Positions 1 through 6,119 of a stretch of DNA of 6,119 nt are shown here, piece after piece (the stretch's first letter is position 1; each line of letters opens with the position of its first letter). The notes beneath the pieces are model-generated. The model had not been told where the DNA came from. It made no database searches and saw only the letters and a program-made list of their open reading frames with translations. The stretch is from an uncultured Porphyromonadaceae bacterium (GTDB lineage Bacteria > Bacteroidota > Bacteroidia > Bacteroidales > Muribaculaceae), in the NCBI GenBank assembly GCA_947176285.1, contig CAMWQF010000181.1, forward strand, positions 1 to 6,119, written 5' to 3'. The position numbers were made by a program, and so were the translations under genes.

Positions 1-1163
1 GTCGCAGGCTTGTCAAATTCAATAGCTTCTCCATTTTCAAGGTTTATTTCAGAAACTACCTTGACTCTTTTTGATTTGCGAGCTTTGAGATAATTATCAA
101 GCCTTTTACTGAAATCAGACAGCAATACTTTCATCTGACCACTATTGGGGAATGTGCCCCCAAACTCAAATATGAAGTATAGATGCTTTTGGAATCCATC
201 GAAGTCCACTCCTTTCTTGCTAAAAACTGGAGTATTAAAAATGTAGAATGCTTTATCCGGTTTGACAGCATCGGCAACGATTGTATTTGATACTTTCGTC
301 TTTGATACATTCATACGAAAATTAAGGCTTTCTAGTACATGCTGGAGAATGTATGATATCTGTTCCAATGTATTCCTATCGTTACAGAATATTCGGTAAT
401 CATCCACATAACGGAGTATCTGGTAATCAGCGGTTATACCAGCTTTTTTTATTTCATTTGTAAGCAAAAGATCGGAATAGCCAAGTATCAACTCGGCAAT
501 CAACGAATATATTGTACTTCCCTGTGGCAATCCAACATTACGCCCGTTTTGAAGAGCCTCTATAATCTTGATGATTTCACACGCTAGTTCATGGTTGTCA
601 TCTGTAGCTGCTTCTGTATTTTTTCTGGACAAGGCCCAGTCAATGGACTTTGGCATTATCTGACCGAAGCAATTCGTTATATCGCTCATAAACATATAGC
701 GATATTTCATCGATAGTTCGATTGGGGTCTGCTCCATGCTTGACCACCAATTGAGTATTGTCGTAGACCTGTGGAACGGCTCCTTCTTTTTGGCATCAGG
801 CACAATCGGTATGGAACAGACCCTAACATTCTCTACATTGAAGTTTTTGAAACATCCCTTAATCTTTACCCATGCACTCTTATCACAAATAGTCTGAGCC
901 AGGTATGTATATAAGAAAGGATTTGATAGGCTTATTGGACGCACGCCATATTTCCCATCTTTATTTGTAAGAATATCAAGATTCACATTTTGTATGTTTT
1001 CTGGAACAGAATCGAACCGTTCACCTCGTAATTCTTTCTTACAATAATCCAGTACAGGGGCAAAATCAAAGTATTCCGGTAATTCAGTTGTGCAATATTC
1101 TTCCGGTTTCATTAAGAACTCAAACGCTTCGTTATGATTGAGCTCGGTTATTCTTTTAGACAT
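1..1163 (-). CDS. Reverse transcriptase, Abi/UG (DRT-like) class, 3' end cut off by the window edge
   Basis: Translating the minus strand from the ATG at 1163-1161 gives 387 codons with no stop, so the gene continues beyond base 1. RT motifs are in the canonical order: RPISLSNPF near residues 75-83; motif A FMSDITNCF with D161; motif B NVGLPQGS ending at 216; motif C RYVDDYRIF with D254 and D255; and a motif-D-like NVSKTKV near 285-291. The three catalytic aspartates are present, so an RNA- or self-primed DNA polymerase is expected. About 70 residues precede the first RT motif (ELPEYFDF at 27-34). I see no retron VTG motif, no DGR-type motif and no maturase or endonuclease domain in the visible part. 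This suits the stand-alone Abi/UG RTs, several of which act in phage defence. The start lies 14 nt after the stop of the 487-aa gene, so the two are probably co-transcribed; there is no clear Shine-Dalgarno. RT identity is very secure; the UG subgroup is not assigned and the missing C-terminus could change it. Confidence 0.95.
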   Translation of the reverse strand, partial: MSKRITELNHNEAFEFLMKPEEYCTTELPEYFDFAPVLDYCKKELRGERFDSVPENIQNVNLDILTNKDGKYGVRPISLSNPFLYTYLAQTICDKSAWVKIKGCFKNFNVENVRVCSIPIVPDAKKKEPFHRSTTILNWWSSMEQTPIELSMKYRYMFMSDITNCFGQIMPKSIDWALSRKNTEAATDDNHELACEIIKIIEALQNGRNVGLPQGSTIYSLIAELILGYSDLLLTNEIKKAGITADYQILRYVDDYRIFCNDRNTLEQISYILQHVLESLNFRMNVSKTKVSNTIVADAVKPDKAFYIFNTPVFSKKGVDFDGFQKHLYFIFEFGGTFPNSGQMKVLLSDFSKRLDNYLKARKSKRVKVVSEINLENGEAIEFDKPA

Positions 1164-1177
1164 AGATGGTCGGTATT

Positions 1178-2641
1178 TTACGAGATTTTCTGTACTTGTA
1201 ATAGAATCATTTCTTTTTGGCTCACGAGATTGTCACGGAAACTTTCCCTGGAAGAGAAAAAAGCTTCTTTTTTCCATACCGACCTTTGTTGTTCAGAAAT
1301 GTCGTTTTTAAGTTTATTGAATGCATTGTTCTCAACTCTAAATTCTCTCTCGATTTTACTCTTCATTTCATACGAAGTTGCTCCTTGTTCTATATACAGT
1401 CTCTCTAAAATTTGGGCGTATGGGATGAGTTGTTTTTCAAGAGATTTTAGTTTGAATTTTTCAGCACCTAACTCCTTTTTCAACTTTGATAATTCCATAT
1501 TTAGAGACGAAACAAGACGTGTAATTTCCGGGATAATAGATAGTGCAAGGTTTTTCAGTTCAACTAATGCATCATCAACATAACCGAAGACTCTTGCTAT
1601 GCTTTGCAAATTATCTAAGAACATAAGAGCACCATACATTTTAGATGATTTAAGAGAAACATTCATTTCATCCTTTCTAGCCTTATAATGCTTTACTTCA
1701 TCCTCTGTAAAATTGCGTACAGCGAGATATGGTGTTTTCTTCCCGATATTTTCCTCATATCGAGCAATCATAGATTCTGGATTACTACAGATTCTTCGTA
1801 GCCCACTCATCATTTCGTCAATCTCATTTTTTAGCCAAACCTTAAGGAATTCTTCTTCGTTTTGCAAAGCCATATTAGATGTTTCAATCATGAAATCCAT
1901 AGCAAGGGGCCAATTCTCTCTAAGCGCGGAGTAATTTCGAGTTGCACGTACAAGATCCTCCATTTTTGCTATTGCATATGTCACTACATGGGAATACGGT
2001 AAAATCTCTACACCCTTATAACACATGCTGACTCTGAAATATGCGGATCTGCCATACCCAAAGTTTGTGCATATCTTAAACGATGTATCTTGATTAGGTT
2101 GATGTTCATAAACTGACCAACCTATTTTCTCTTCCGATATAATCTTCAGAGCGTCTAAGGTTACTGTCTGACGATATATTGAAATATAGTCTTCAGCCAA
2201 TATATAACGTTCGGCTTGTGCAAGAAATTCTCTCTTTAAAGACAGTATGTATGTAACAAGTCGTTCTTCAATCTGCTCTCTACTTAGTTTCCTTCCATTC
2301 TTATCTTTTGAATGTTCAAGATTTCTGCGATGTTCAGAAACTATGTCATTATATTCACTGTAGGACATTAACTTAGGGTATGAGGCTGGATGTACATAAG
2401 CCTCATTGTATTCATGAACCAAGCATACGTTATGTTCGTCTTGGGAATATACGTCTTGCTTAAACACATCCTGCATCTCCAGTAACGAGCGATTCGGATT
2501 CGCAGACATGTCTTGTAGTTTTGAAAGAGTTGAAGTATGAGGGTGCGGTATCAGAATATCGCGTCTTACAAGCGTACCATCGTTTGATAACTCAGTGATC
2601 AACAACTTGTCAATATTTATTCTTTCTTGTTTCGATTCCAT
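1178..2641 (-). CDS. Uncharacterised soluble coiled-coil protein paired with the RT
   Basis: The 487-residue protein has no signal peptide, no convincing membrane segment, and no Walker, HNH or other catalytic motif that I can recognise, so no function is assigned. The N-terminal half is mixed and looks globular. It includes an aromatic-rich segment TNFGYGRSAYFRVSMCYKG (about 192-210) followed by VEILPYS, which could be a family signature. The C-terminal third is strongly helical. Residues 373-405 have hydrophobic residues in a regular 3-4 heptad pattern (I373, V377, L380, L384, L387, L391, L398, L401, L405, with E394 in one core position). After a break at IP (406-407), more charged helix runs to the C-terminus. 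The ATG at 2641 is preceded by an A-rich leader typical of Bacteroidota. Its stop is 14 nt before the RT start, which makes it the first gene of a two-gene unit. I infer that it is an effector, regulator or scaffold of the RT. The YVDD at residues 354-357 is not an RT motif. Confidence 0.9.
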   Translation of the reverse strand: MESKQERINIDKLLITELSNDGTLVRRDILIPHPHTSTLSKLQDMSANPNRSLLEMQDVFKQDVYSQDEHNVCLVHEYNEAYVHPASYPKLMSYSEYNDIVSEHRRNLEHSKDKNGRKLSREQIEERLVTYILSLKREFLAQAERYILAEDYISIYRQTVTLDALKIISEEKIGWSVYEHQPNQDTSFKICTNFGYGRSAYFRVSMCYKGVEILPYSHVVTYAIAKMEDLVRATRNYSALRENWPLAMDFMIETSNMALQNEEEFLKVWLKNEIDEMMSGLRRICSNPESMIARYEENIGKKTPYLAVRNFTEDEVKHYKARKDEMNVSLKSSKMYGALMFLDNLQSIARVFGYVDDALVELKNLALSIIPEITRLVSSLNMELSKLKKELGAEKFKLKSLEKQLIPYAQILERLYIEQGATSYEMKSKIEREFRVENNAFNKLKNDISEQQRSVWKKEAFFSSRESFRDNLVSQKEMILLQVQKIS

Positions 2642-2772
2642 GTCGTTTTCTGTTATTTATTCAACTTAAAACGGCAACATAGACGAGTAGTAGCACCACA
2701 AGAGACTATGTTATTGCTTCCGTCACTCTTTTATGATTTGAGTTGTCAAAAGGTTAACAGAAATCAAAACTT
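2642..2772 (-). other. Intergenic leader between the protease operon and the coiled-coil/RT pair
   Basis: This is the only sizeable non-coding gap in the window (131 nt). It should hold any separate promoter or leader RNA for the coiled-coil/RT pair. I see no good Bacteroidota promoter: nothing matches TAnnTTTG with a TTTG about 20 nt upstream. A TTGACA (minus strand, 2749-2744) has no -10 box at the right distance. A TTTGA-CAAC-TCAAA hairpin (2737-2750) is short and AT-rich without a U-tract, so it is not a convincing terminator for the upstream operon. Read-through from that operon is therefore possible. A stronger nested hairpin lies at 2676-2712 and is listed separately. The last 20 nt before the ATG are A-rich. 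Confidence 0.5.
2676..2712 (-). other. Nested hairpin in the leader of the coiled-coil/RT pair
   Basis: On the minus-strand RNA a 7-bp stem pairs AACATAG (2712-2706) with CUAUGUU (2682-2676). Inside it is a second 5-bp stem, GUGGU (2699-2695) with ACUAC (2691-2687), closing a 3-nt loop and including one G-U pair. The G-U pair becomes an A-C mismatch on the opposite strand, so the full inner stem forms only in RNA read in the direction of the downstream genes. The 5' side of the structure is 35 nt upstream of the end of the leader. No U-run follows, so it is not a standard intrinsic terminator. It could be part of a small RNA, a leader control element, or chance; two short stems are weak evidence. 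Confidence 0.3.
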
Positions 2773-4830
2773 TTATTGATGGGCTGTGATTCGAAGAACA
2801 GATTTGGAGTTATCAATCTCTATGGTTCCAAGCCGGCCAAGGACAGACTGACCTAGAAGTAGTGGTGCCTTCTGATTCCTTATAACAGAGGCTCGAACAT
2901 TATCCAGTTCAAGACCGCCAAAATTCACATTCCGTAGAATAACAACCGTTCCTTCTGTAATATCGCCATTAGCATCCATATAGCGAGCTGAACCAACAAT
3001 ATCAGATGGTTTGATATAATCATTCTTCAACATAAAATTTGCTTCAACCATTGACATAGTAACATCAGCTGCACCAGTATCCAAAACAAAATGCAACGGA
3101 AGTCCATTTATATTGCACTTAACTTTTGCGACCCCGCTTTCTTTTGTAAAAGGGATTTCAATTATTTCATTAACCTTAGAATACGTCATAGAGGAAGAAA
3201 TATTCTCATCGATGATTGTATTTTCAGTCTCTTGTATTCGCTTGTATTTGTCAATTAGTTCCTTATATTTTGACAATCCTCTAATATTTTCCAAGTCGCG
3301 GTCAACTTCCATATGCGCGAATCGACGGTATCCACGTTCTAAAGCTTGTTCGAGGTACTTCAATGCCTTTTCACTTTCACCCATAAGGGCGTATAAACAT
3401 GCGGCGTCATATGTTCCGCCAGTTCTACTATTGGAGTTCTCCAAATAACGACTCATAAAATCAATGGCTTTGTCTTTTTCTCCTAAGAAAAGGAAAGCGT
3501 ATTGAGCACATGAGTTGTCGTTTGGAATTGTCTCGAGTTCAATTACCTTTCGGTAATCAGCTACCGCTAATTCCTTTTGACCCAGCATTTCGTAATCACG
3601 ACCGCGACCAATGTATGAGTAGGCATAAGATGGATCAAGAGAGATTGCCATGGTATAATCATCGATAGCACCTTCCCGATCTCCTTTTTCATCCTTATAC
3701 CAGCCACGGCGATAATAGCCATATCCAAACTCAGGGTTCTTATCAATGAATGAATCAAGCATACGAATAGCCTCGTCATGACGACCCATTTCGTTAAGTA
3801 TATCACCTTTAGACATTATTAGATCATCATCGTCGGCAGCCATTGCTAGACCTCTGTCTACAAAGTTAAGAGCCGCATGATAGTCGCCAAGCGCGAAGTA
3901 ACAGTCGGCTATCTTTTCAAGGAAGATTGAGTTTGCATCTATGTCGTATCCCTTAGTATAATAATTGACAGCTTCCTTATAACGATTATTTACTTCGGCA
4001 AGTTGGCCGAGATAATAATACCACGAACCATCGTTTTTATCCTTATTCGCTTGAATTTGAAGTTTTGCTTTCAATGTTGGATATAATGTTTTATCAGCAT
4101 TAACCATAAGATAATGTGCCTTGCGATCTCCGTTAATTGATAGTGCCTTAACGATATCGTCAGCGGCTTCACTATTTTTACCGATATTGATATAAGCATC
4201 TGCACGGAATGAATAACCTGAAGAATAGTCCGGAGAAAGTTTTATCACATAGTCCAAAAGAGTAATCGCGTCATTCCACTTCTTTTGATCAATAGCATTA
4301 CGTGCAATTCCCATATATCCCAAAACGTCACCGGGATCTAATTCGGACATCTTCTTATAGTCCGCGTCTGAAAGGTCATATTTGCCTTGCTCATAATATA
4401 TTTGTCCACGATTTTTATAAATCGCACGGTTTGTTGGGTCTGACTTTACAGCAAATGCAAAATCCTCTAATCCTTTAATTGTGTCCCCCATTTCGACATA
4501 TATGTCTCCGCGTATAGCATAAGCCGAGGCAAGCATTTCTTTGTCTTTCTTGGGAATACTTTTGATGGCGCGATTTATAGCAGAAAGGGCCATTCCATAT
4601 TGTTCGTCGGCCTGTTTCAATATCGAAACGTACATATTGGCCAAAGCATTGTGAGGATTTTGAGATACGGCTTTTTGAAACCATTCAAGAGCTGATGAAT
4701 AGTTTTCTGCACGATATTCTTCCATCCCCCGATTGAAAGAATATTCACTATTGTTTTGACCAAAAGTTTCAAAAGGAAGAACAATTGTGATGGCGACAAT
4801 AATAATTGTCAAGATACTGGTAAGTTTCAT
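2773..4830 (-). CDS. Secreted TPR-repeat protein with C-terminal retropepsin-like aspartyl protease domain
   Basis: The 685-residue protein begins with a signal peptide: a Lys, a hydrophobic stretch over residues 4-20, and a probable signal peptidase I site after TFG (24), leaving Gln25 as the mature N-terminus. From about 28 to 510 there are around ten TPR units, for example GMEEYRAENYSSALEWFQKA (35-54) and GRGRDYEMLGQKELAVADYR (408-427). The array ends with a region resembling common TPR C-caps (MEVDRDLENIRGLSKYKELI, 507-526). Residues about 555-685 form a clan AA aspartyl protease domain: catalytic FVLDTGA (D584), then LLLGQSVLG (657-665), the hydrophobic-hydrophobic-Gly flap-side signature. 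A single Asp per chain implies a dimeric active site. The product probably acts in the periplasm or at the envelope, with the TPRs binding a partner or substrate; the substrate is unknown. Its ATG overlaps the stop of the 122-aa gene in ATGA, indicating translational coupling. The fold assignments are strong, the biological role unknown. Confidence 0.93.
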   Translation of the reverse strand: MKLTSILTIIIVAITIVLPFETFGQNNSEYSFNRGMEEYRAENYSSALEWFQKAVSQNPHNALANMYVSILKQADEQYGMALSAINRAIKSIPKKDKEMLASAYAIRGDIYVEMGDTIKGLEDFAFAVKSDPTNRAIYKNRGQIYYEQGKYDLSDADYKKMSELDPGDVLGYMGIARNAIDQKKWNDAITLLDYVIKLSPDYSSGYSFRADAYINIGKNSEAADDIVKALSINGDRKAHYLMVNADKTLYPTLKAKLQIQANKDKNDGSWYYYLGQLAEVNNRYKEAVNYYTKGYDIDANSIFLEKIADCYFALGDYHAALNFVDRGLAMAADDDDLIMSKGDILNEMGRHDEAIRMLDSFIDKNPEFGYGYYRRGWYKDEKGDREGAIDDYTMAISLDPSYAYSYIGRGRDYEMLGQKELAVADYRKVIELETIPNDNSCAQYAFLFLGEKDKAIDFMSRYLENSNSRTGGTYDAACLYALMGESEKALKYLEQALERGYRRFAHMEVDRDLENIRGLSKYKELIDKYKRIQETENTIIDENISSSMTYSKVNEIIEIPFTKESGVAKVKCNINGLPLHFVLDTGAADVTMSMVEANFMLKNDYIKPSDIVGSARYMDANGDITEGTVVILRNVNFGGLELDNVRASVIRNQKAPLLLGQSVLGRLGTIEIDNSKSVLRITAHQ

Positions 4831-5195
4831 TTTTGCATGAAGTTAATAGTGTATTGGGGAAAACATTTTTTCAATAAATCTCTGTATTGTTCGAATGGCT
4901 TAGATATATAGAGGTTGTCCAGTTCCTTTGTACGCTCAATAATACGTGGGATTAGCAGATGAGCCTTTTTATCAAAGTTTGATACTGAGGAACGTATATA
5001 TTCTTCCATTGGTTGAATTCGTTCATGTTGAGAGGAAGCTATGTACCAGTACAATGGAATAAGAAGTATATCTGCAGACAAGCATATATTTGATGCATTT
5101 ATATCGCATTGCTTGAAATCCTCTTCTATGACTAATTGCTTCAGTTGTCTTAGTCTCTGTATCTCATTGATTATTTCGTAGTAAATGGAGTTCAT
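4827..5195 (-). CDS. Small helical protein of unknown function
   Basis: The 122-residue product is not recognised. It appears almost wholly alpha-helical and rich in Ile, Leu, Arg and Glu. There is a charged N-terminal helix (EIINEIQRLRQLKQLVIEED, 7-26), a hydrophobic stretch around residues 38-53 (LSADILLIPLYWYIA region) that could be a buried helix or a short membrane segment, and a second charged half. It has three cysteines (30, 38, 111) and no signal peptide. The gene is real on context: its ATG follows the stop of the 279-aa gene after 1 nt, and its TGA overlaps the ATG of the TPR-protease gene. It is thus fixed between two exported proteins in a coupled operon and probably works with one of them, perhaps as a cytoplasmic or membrane-linked helper. 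That role is inference only. Confidence 0.8.
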   Translation of the reverse strand: MNSIYYEIINEIQRLRQLKQLVIEEDFKQCDINASNICLSADILLIPLYWYIASSQHERIQPMEEYIRSSVSNFDKKAHLLIPRIIERTKELDNLYISKPFEQYRDLLKKCFPQYTINFMQK

Positions 5196-5196
5196 G

Positions 5197-6036
5197 TCAA
5201 TGAATATTAACTTGTGGTGGAACGACTCGGTTTTGTCTGATTATATTACTTGATATGTTTATATCGCAGTAGTTTCTGCTTTTGGAACCTATCATTCTGT
5301 ATGTCAATTCCGTATGGGATATTTTGCAAAGGTCAAGCAATGCACCAAGTTCCGTATCTCCATTATTTGCTTCATCTAAAAGAGTATTGCCAAAATCATC
5401 TGATGCATATTTAAGAAGATTGATATCATAGATGTTTTCATCTAATTCTGCTATAACAATAATGTTGTTATCTTCCAAAGACATACCGGTTATAATCATT
5501 CCTTCATCAGCTTGTATTGGGAATCCACTGCTCTCTATTTGAATCTTGAGCTTGAGGGCTTCATGCAGGGCCTCAGATGGATTTATGGTAATACGGTGAT
5601 TCATTTCAGATATATAGGCAGGAGTGAGATCTGACTGAAAACGAGAGCCTCTGCTATCTGAGATTACTATGCAAACACCAATATTCTTTTTCAGAAGTTC
5701 AGACATCATTTTCTTTACATAACTACCTTGTGCCTGCAACGCTACAAATGATAAATAAAACATATCTCGTGTTGCATCCGGATTTGATTTTAAAGCATTT
5801 ATATTGGCAAATCCCGGTTTATAGTCAATGTAATATGTCAGGAATTCATTTTCTAACTTGATGGATGAAACTTGTCCTACACCATTTGCGACCGGAATCG
5901 GACAATCACTGTTTGCTCTTTTAACCTGAGCCTCAATGGAATTTTCATAGGACGTTTTTGCAATCGTCTTTGCAAGATTGCCGACAACCATCAAGGCAAG
6001 AAAAATTCCACCAATTATCTTTATTGCTGTCTTCAT
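5197..6036 (-). CDS. Membrane-anchored or secreted protein with two tandem related domains, function unknown
   Basis: The 279-residue protein starts with a positively charged N-terminus and a hydrophobic segment (about residues 6-22, IKIIGGIFLALMVVGN), a signal anchor or signal peptide, so the rest should lie outside the cytoplasm. The remainder appears to be two copies of one domain of roughly 100 residues. CPI (45-47), LE (61-62), NIN-LK (78-83) and D87 in the first match FPI (172-174), LE (187-188), DIN-LK (204-209) and D213 in the second, at a nearly constant offset of 126. Each copy looks like a beta-rich start followed by helix and strand. Similar 'C-P-I...' exported proteins seem familiar to me from Bacteroidales genomes, but I know no function. 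It has no catalytic motif that I can identify. The start ATG at 6036 is preceded by TAACAGCT with no Shine-Dalgarno and lies 8 nt after the previous gene's stop, so it is probably translated within an operon. Confidence 0.88.
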   Translation of the reverse strand: MKTAIKIIGGIFLALMVVGNLAKTIAKTSYENSIEAQVKRANSDCPIPVANGVGQVSSIKLENEFLTYYIDYKPGFANINALKSNPDATRDMFYLSFVALQAQGSYVKKMMSELLKKNIGVCIVISDSRGSRFQSDLTPAYISEMNHRITINPSEALHEALKLKIQIESSGFPIQADEGMIITGMSLEDNNIIVIAELDENIYDINLLKYASDDFGNTLLDEANNGDTELGALLDLCKISHTELTYRMIGSKSRNYCDINISSNIIRQNRVVPPQVNIH

Positions 6037-6044
6037 AGCTGTTA

Positions 6045-6119
6045 TCAGTAAGTAGTGACGGTCGTGTATCCAAAATCGTCAGTGTAGGCACTGTAGTAGT
6101 TCCCATTCAGGTCATGACC
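6045..6119 (-). CDS. C-terminal end of an unidentified upstream gene
   Basis: An open frame enters from the right edge and ends with TGA at 6047-6045, giving 24 residues that begin GHDLNGNYYSAYTDDFGYTT and end VTTY. The Tyr-, Thr- and Asp-rich composition, the unbroken frame and the 8-nt spacing to the next start support a genuine gene end and the same operon. The fragment is too short to identify a family. Tyr/Thr-rich beta-like tails are compatible with an exported protein, but that is only a suggestion. Confidence 0.6.
   Translation of the reverse strand, partial: GHDLNGNYYSAYTDDFGYTTVTTY

Noticed and set aside
1571..1582. YVDD in the coiled-coil protein (residues 354-357) as a second RT active site
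   Set aside because: The surrounding sequence (ARVFGYVDDALVELKN) is helical, and no other RT motif is present in that protein.
1134..1583. Plus-strand open frame of 149 codons across the RT/coiled-coil junction
   Set aside because: It lies opposite two well-supported minus-strand genes, is rich in Ser/Phe as antisense frames often are, and shows no domain or leader of its own.
2737..2750. Intrinsic terminator after the TPR-protease gene
   Set aside because: The stem is only 5 bp, AT-rich, and is not followed by a run of T on the minus strand.
1..2772. A retron
   Set aside because: No msr/msd-like pair of long inverted repeats is visible in the 131-nt leader, and the RT lacks the retron VTG signature. 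The missing C-terminus leaves a small doubt.
3113..3448. Plus-strand open frame of 111 codons inside the TPR-protease gene
   Set aside because: It is fully antisense to the linker and TPR region of a convincing gene and has no recognisable features.
1..4830. A retrovirus-like element, because an RT and a retropepsin-like protease are close together
   Set aside because: They are in separate genes of separate units. The protease is a secreted bacterial TPR fusion with a signal peptide, the RT is of bacterial UG/Abi style, and there are no terminal repeats, integrase or gag-like gene.

Overview
The window looks like an accessory stretch of a Bacteroidota (probably Bacteroidales) chromosome or mobile element. 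This is an inference from moderately AT-rich DNA, start codons preceded by A-rich leaders without clear Shine-Dalgarno sequences, and the protein types: a secreted TPR-aspartyl protease and an exported protein with a duplicated 'C-P-I...' domain. No 16S, tRNA, insertion sequence, CRISPR array or attachment site is visible, so the assignment rests on style, not on a marker. All genes lie on the minus strand and are read from high to low coordinates.

Right block (6119 down to 2773), in order of transcription: the last 24 codons of an unidentified gene; a 279-residue membrane-anchored or secreted protein made of two related domains; a 122-residue helical protein of unknown function; and a 685-residue secreted protein with about ten TPR-type repeats followed by a retropepsin-like (clan AA) aspartyl protease domain. 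Gene spacings are 8 nt, 1 nt and a 4-nt ATGA overlap, so these genes are almost certainly one operon, with an envelope or periplasmic role inferred from the signals.

Left block (2772 down to 1): a 131-nt intergenic region with a nested hairpin, then a 487-residue soluble protein with a C-terminal coiled coil. After a 14-nt gap comes a reverse transcriptase with intact catalytic motifs (motif A FMSDITNCF, motif B GLPQGS, motif C YVDD), which leaves the window at its 3' end after 387 codons. The RT lacks the hallmarks I would expect of retron, group II intron or diversity-generating RTs. It looks like the Abi/UG class of bacterial RTs, many of which are anti-phage (DRT) proteins.

The most interesting item is this RT plus coiled-coil pair, a candidate two-gene defence system, possibly with an RNA encoded in the intergenic region. 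The closeness of an RT and a retropepsin-like protease is probably coincidental.
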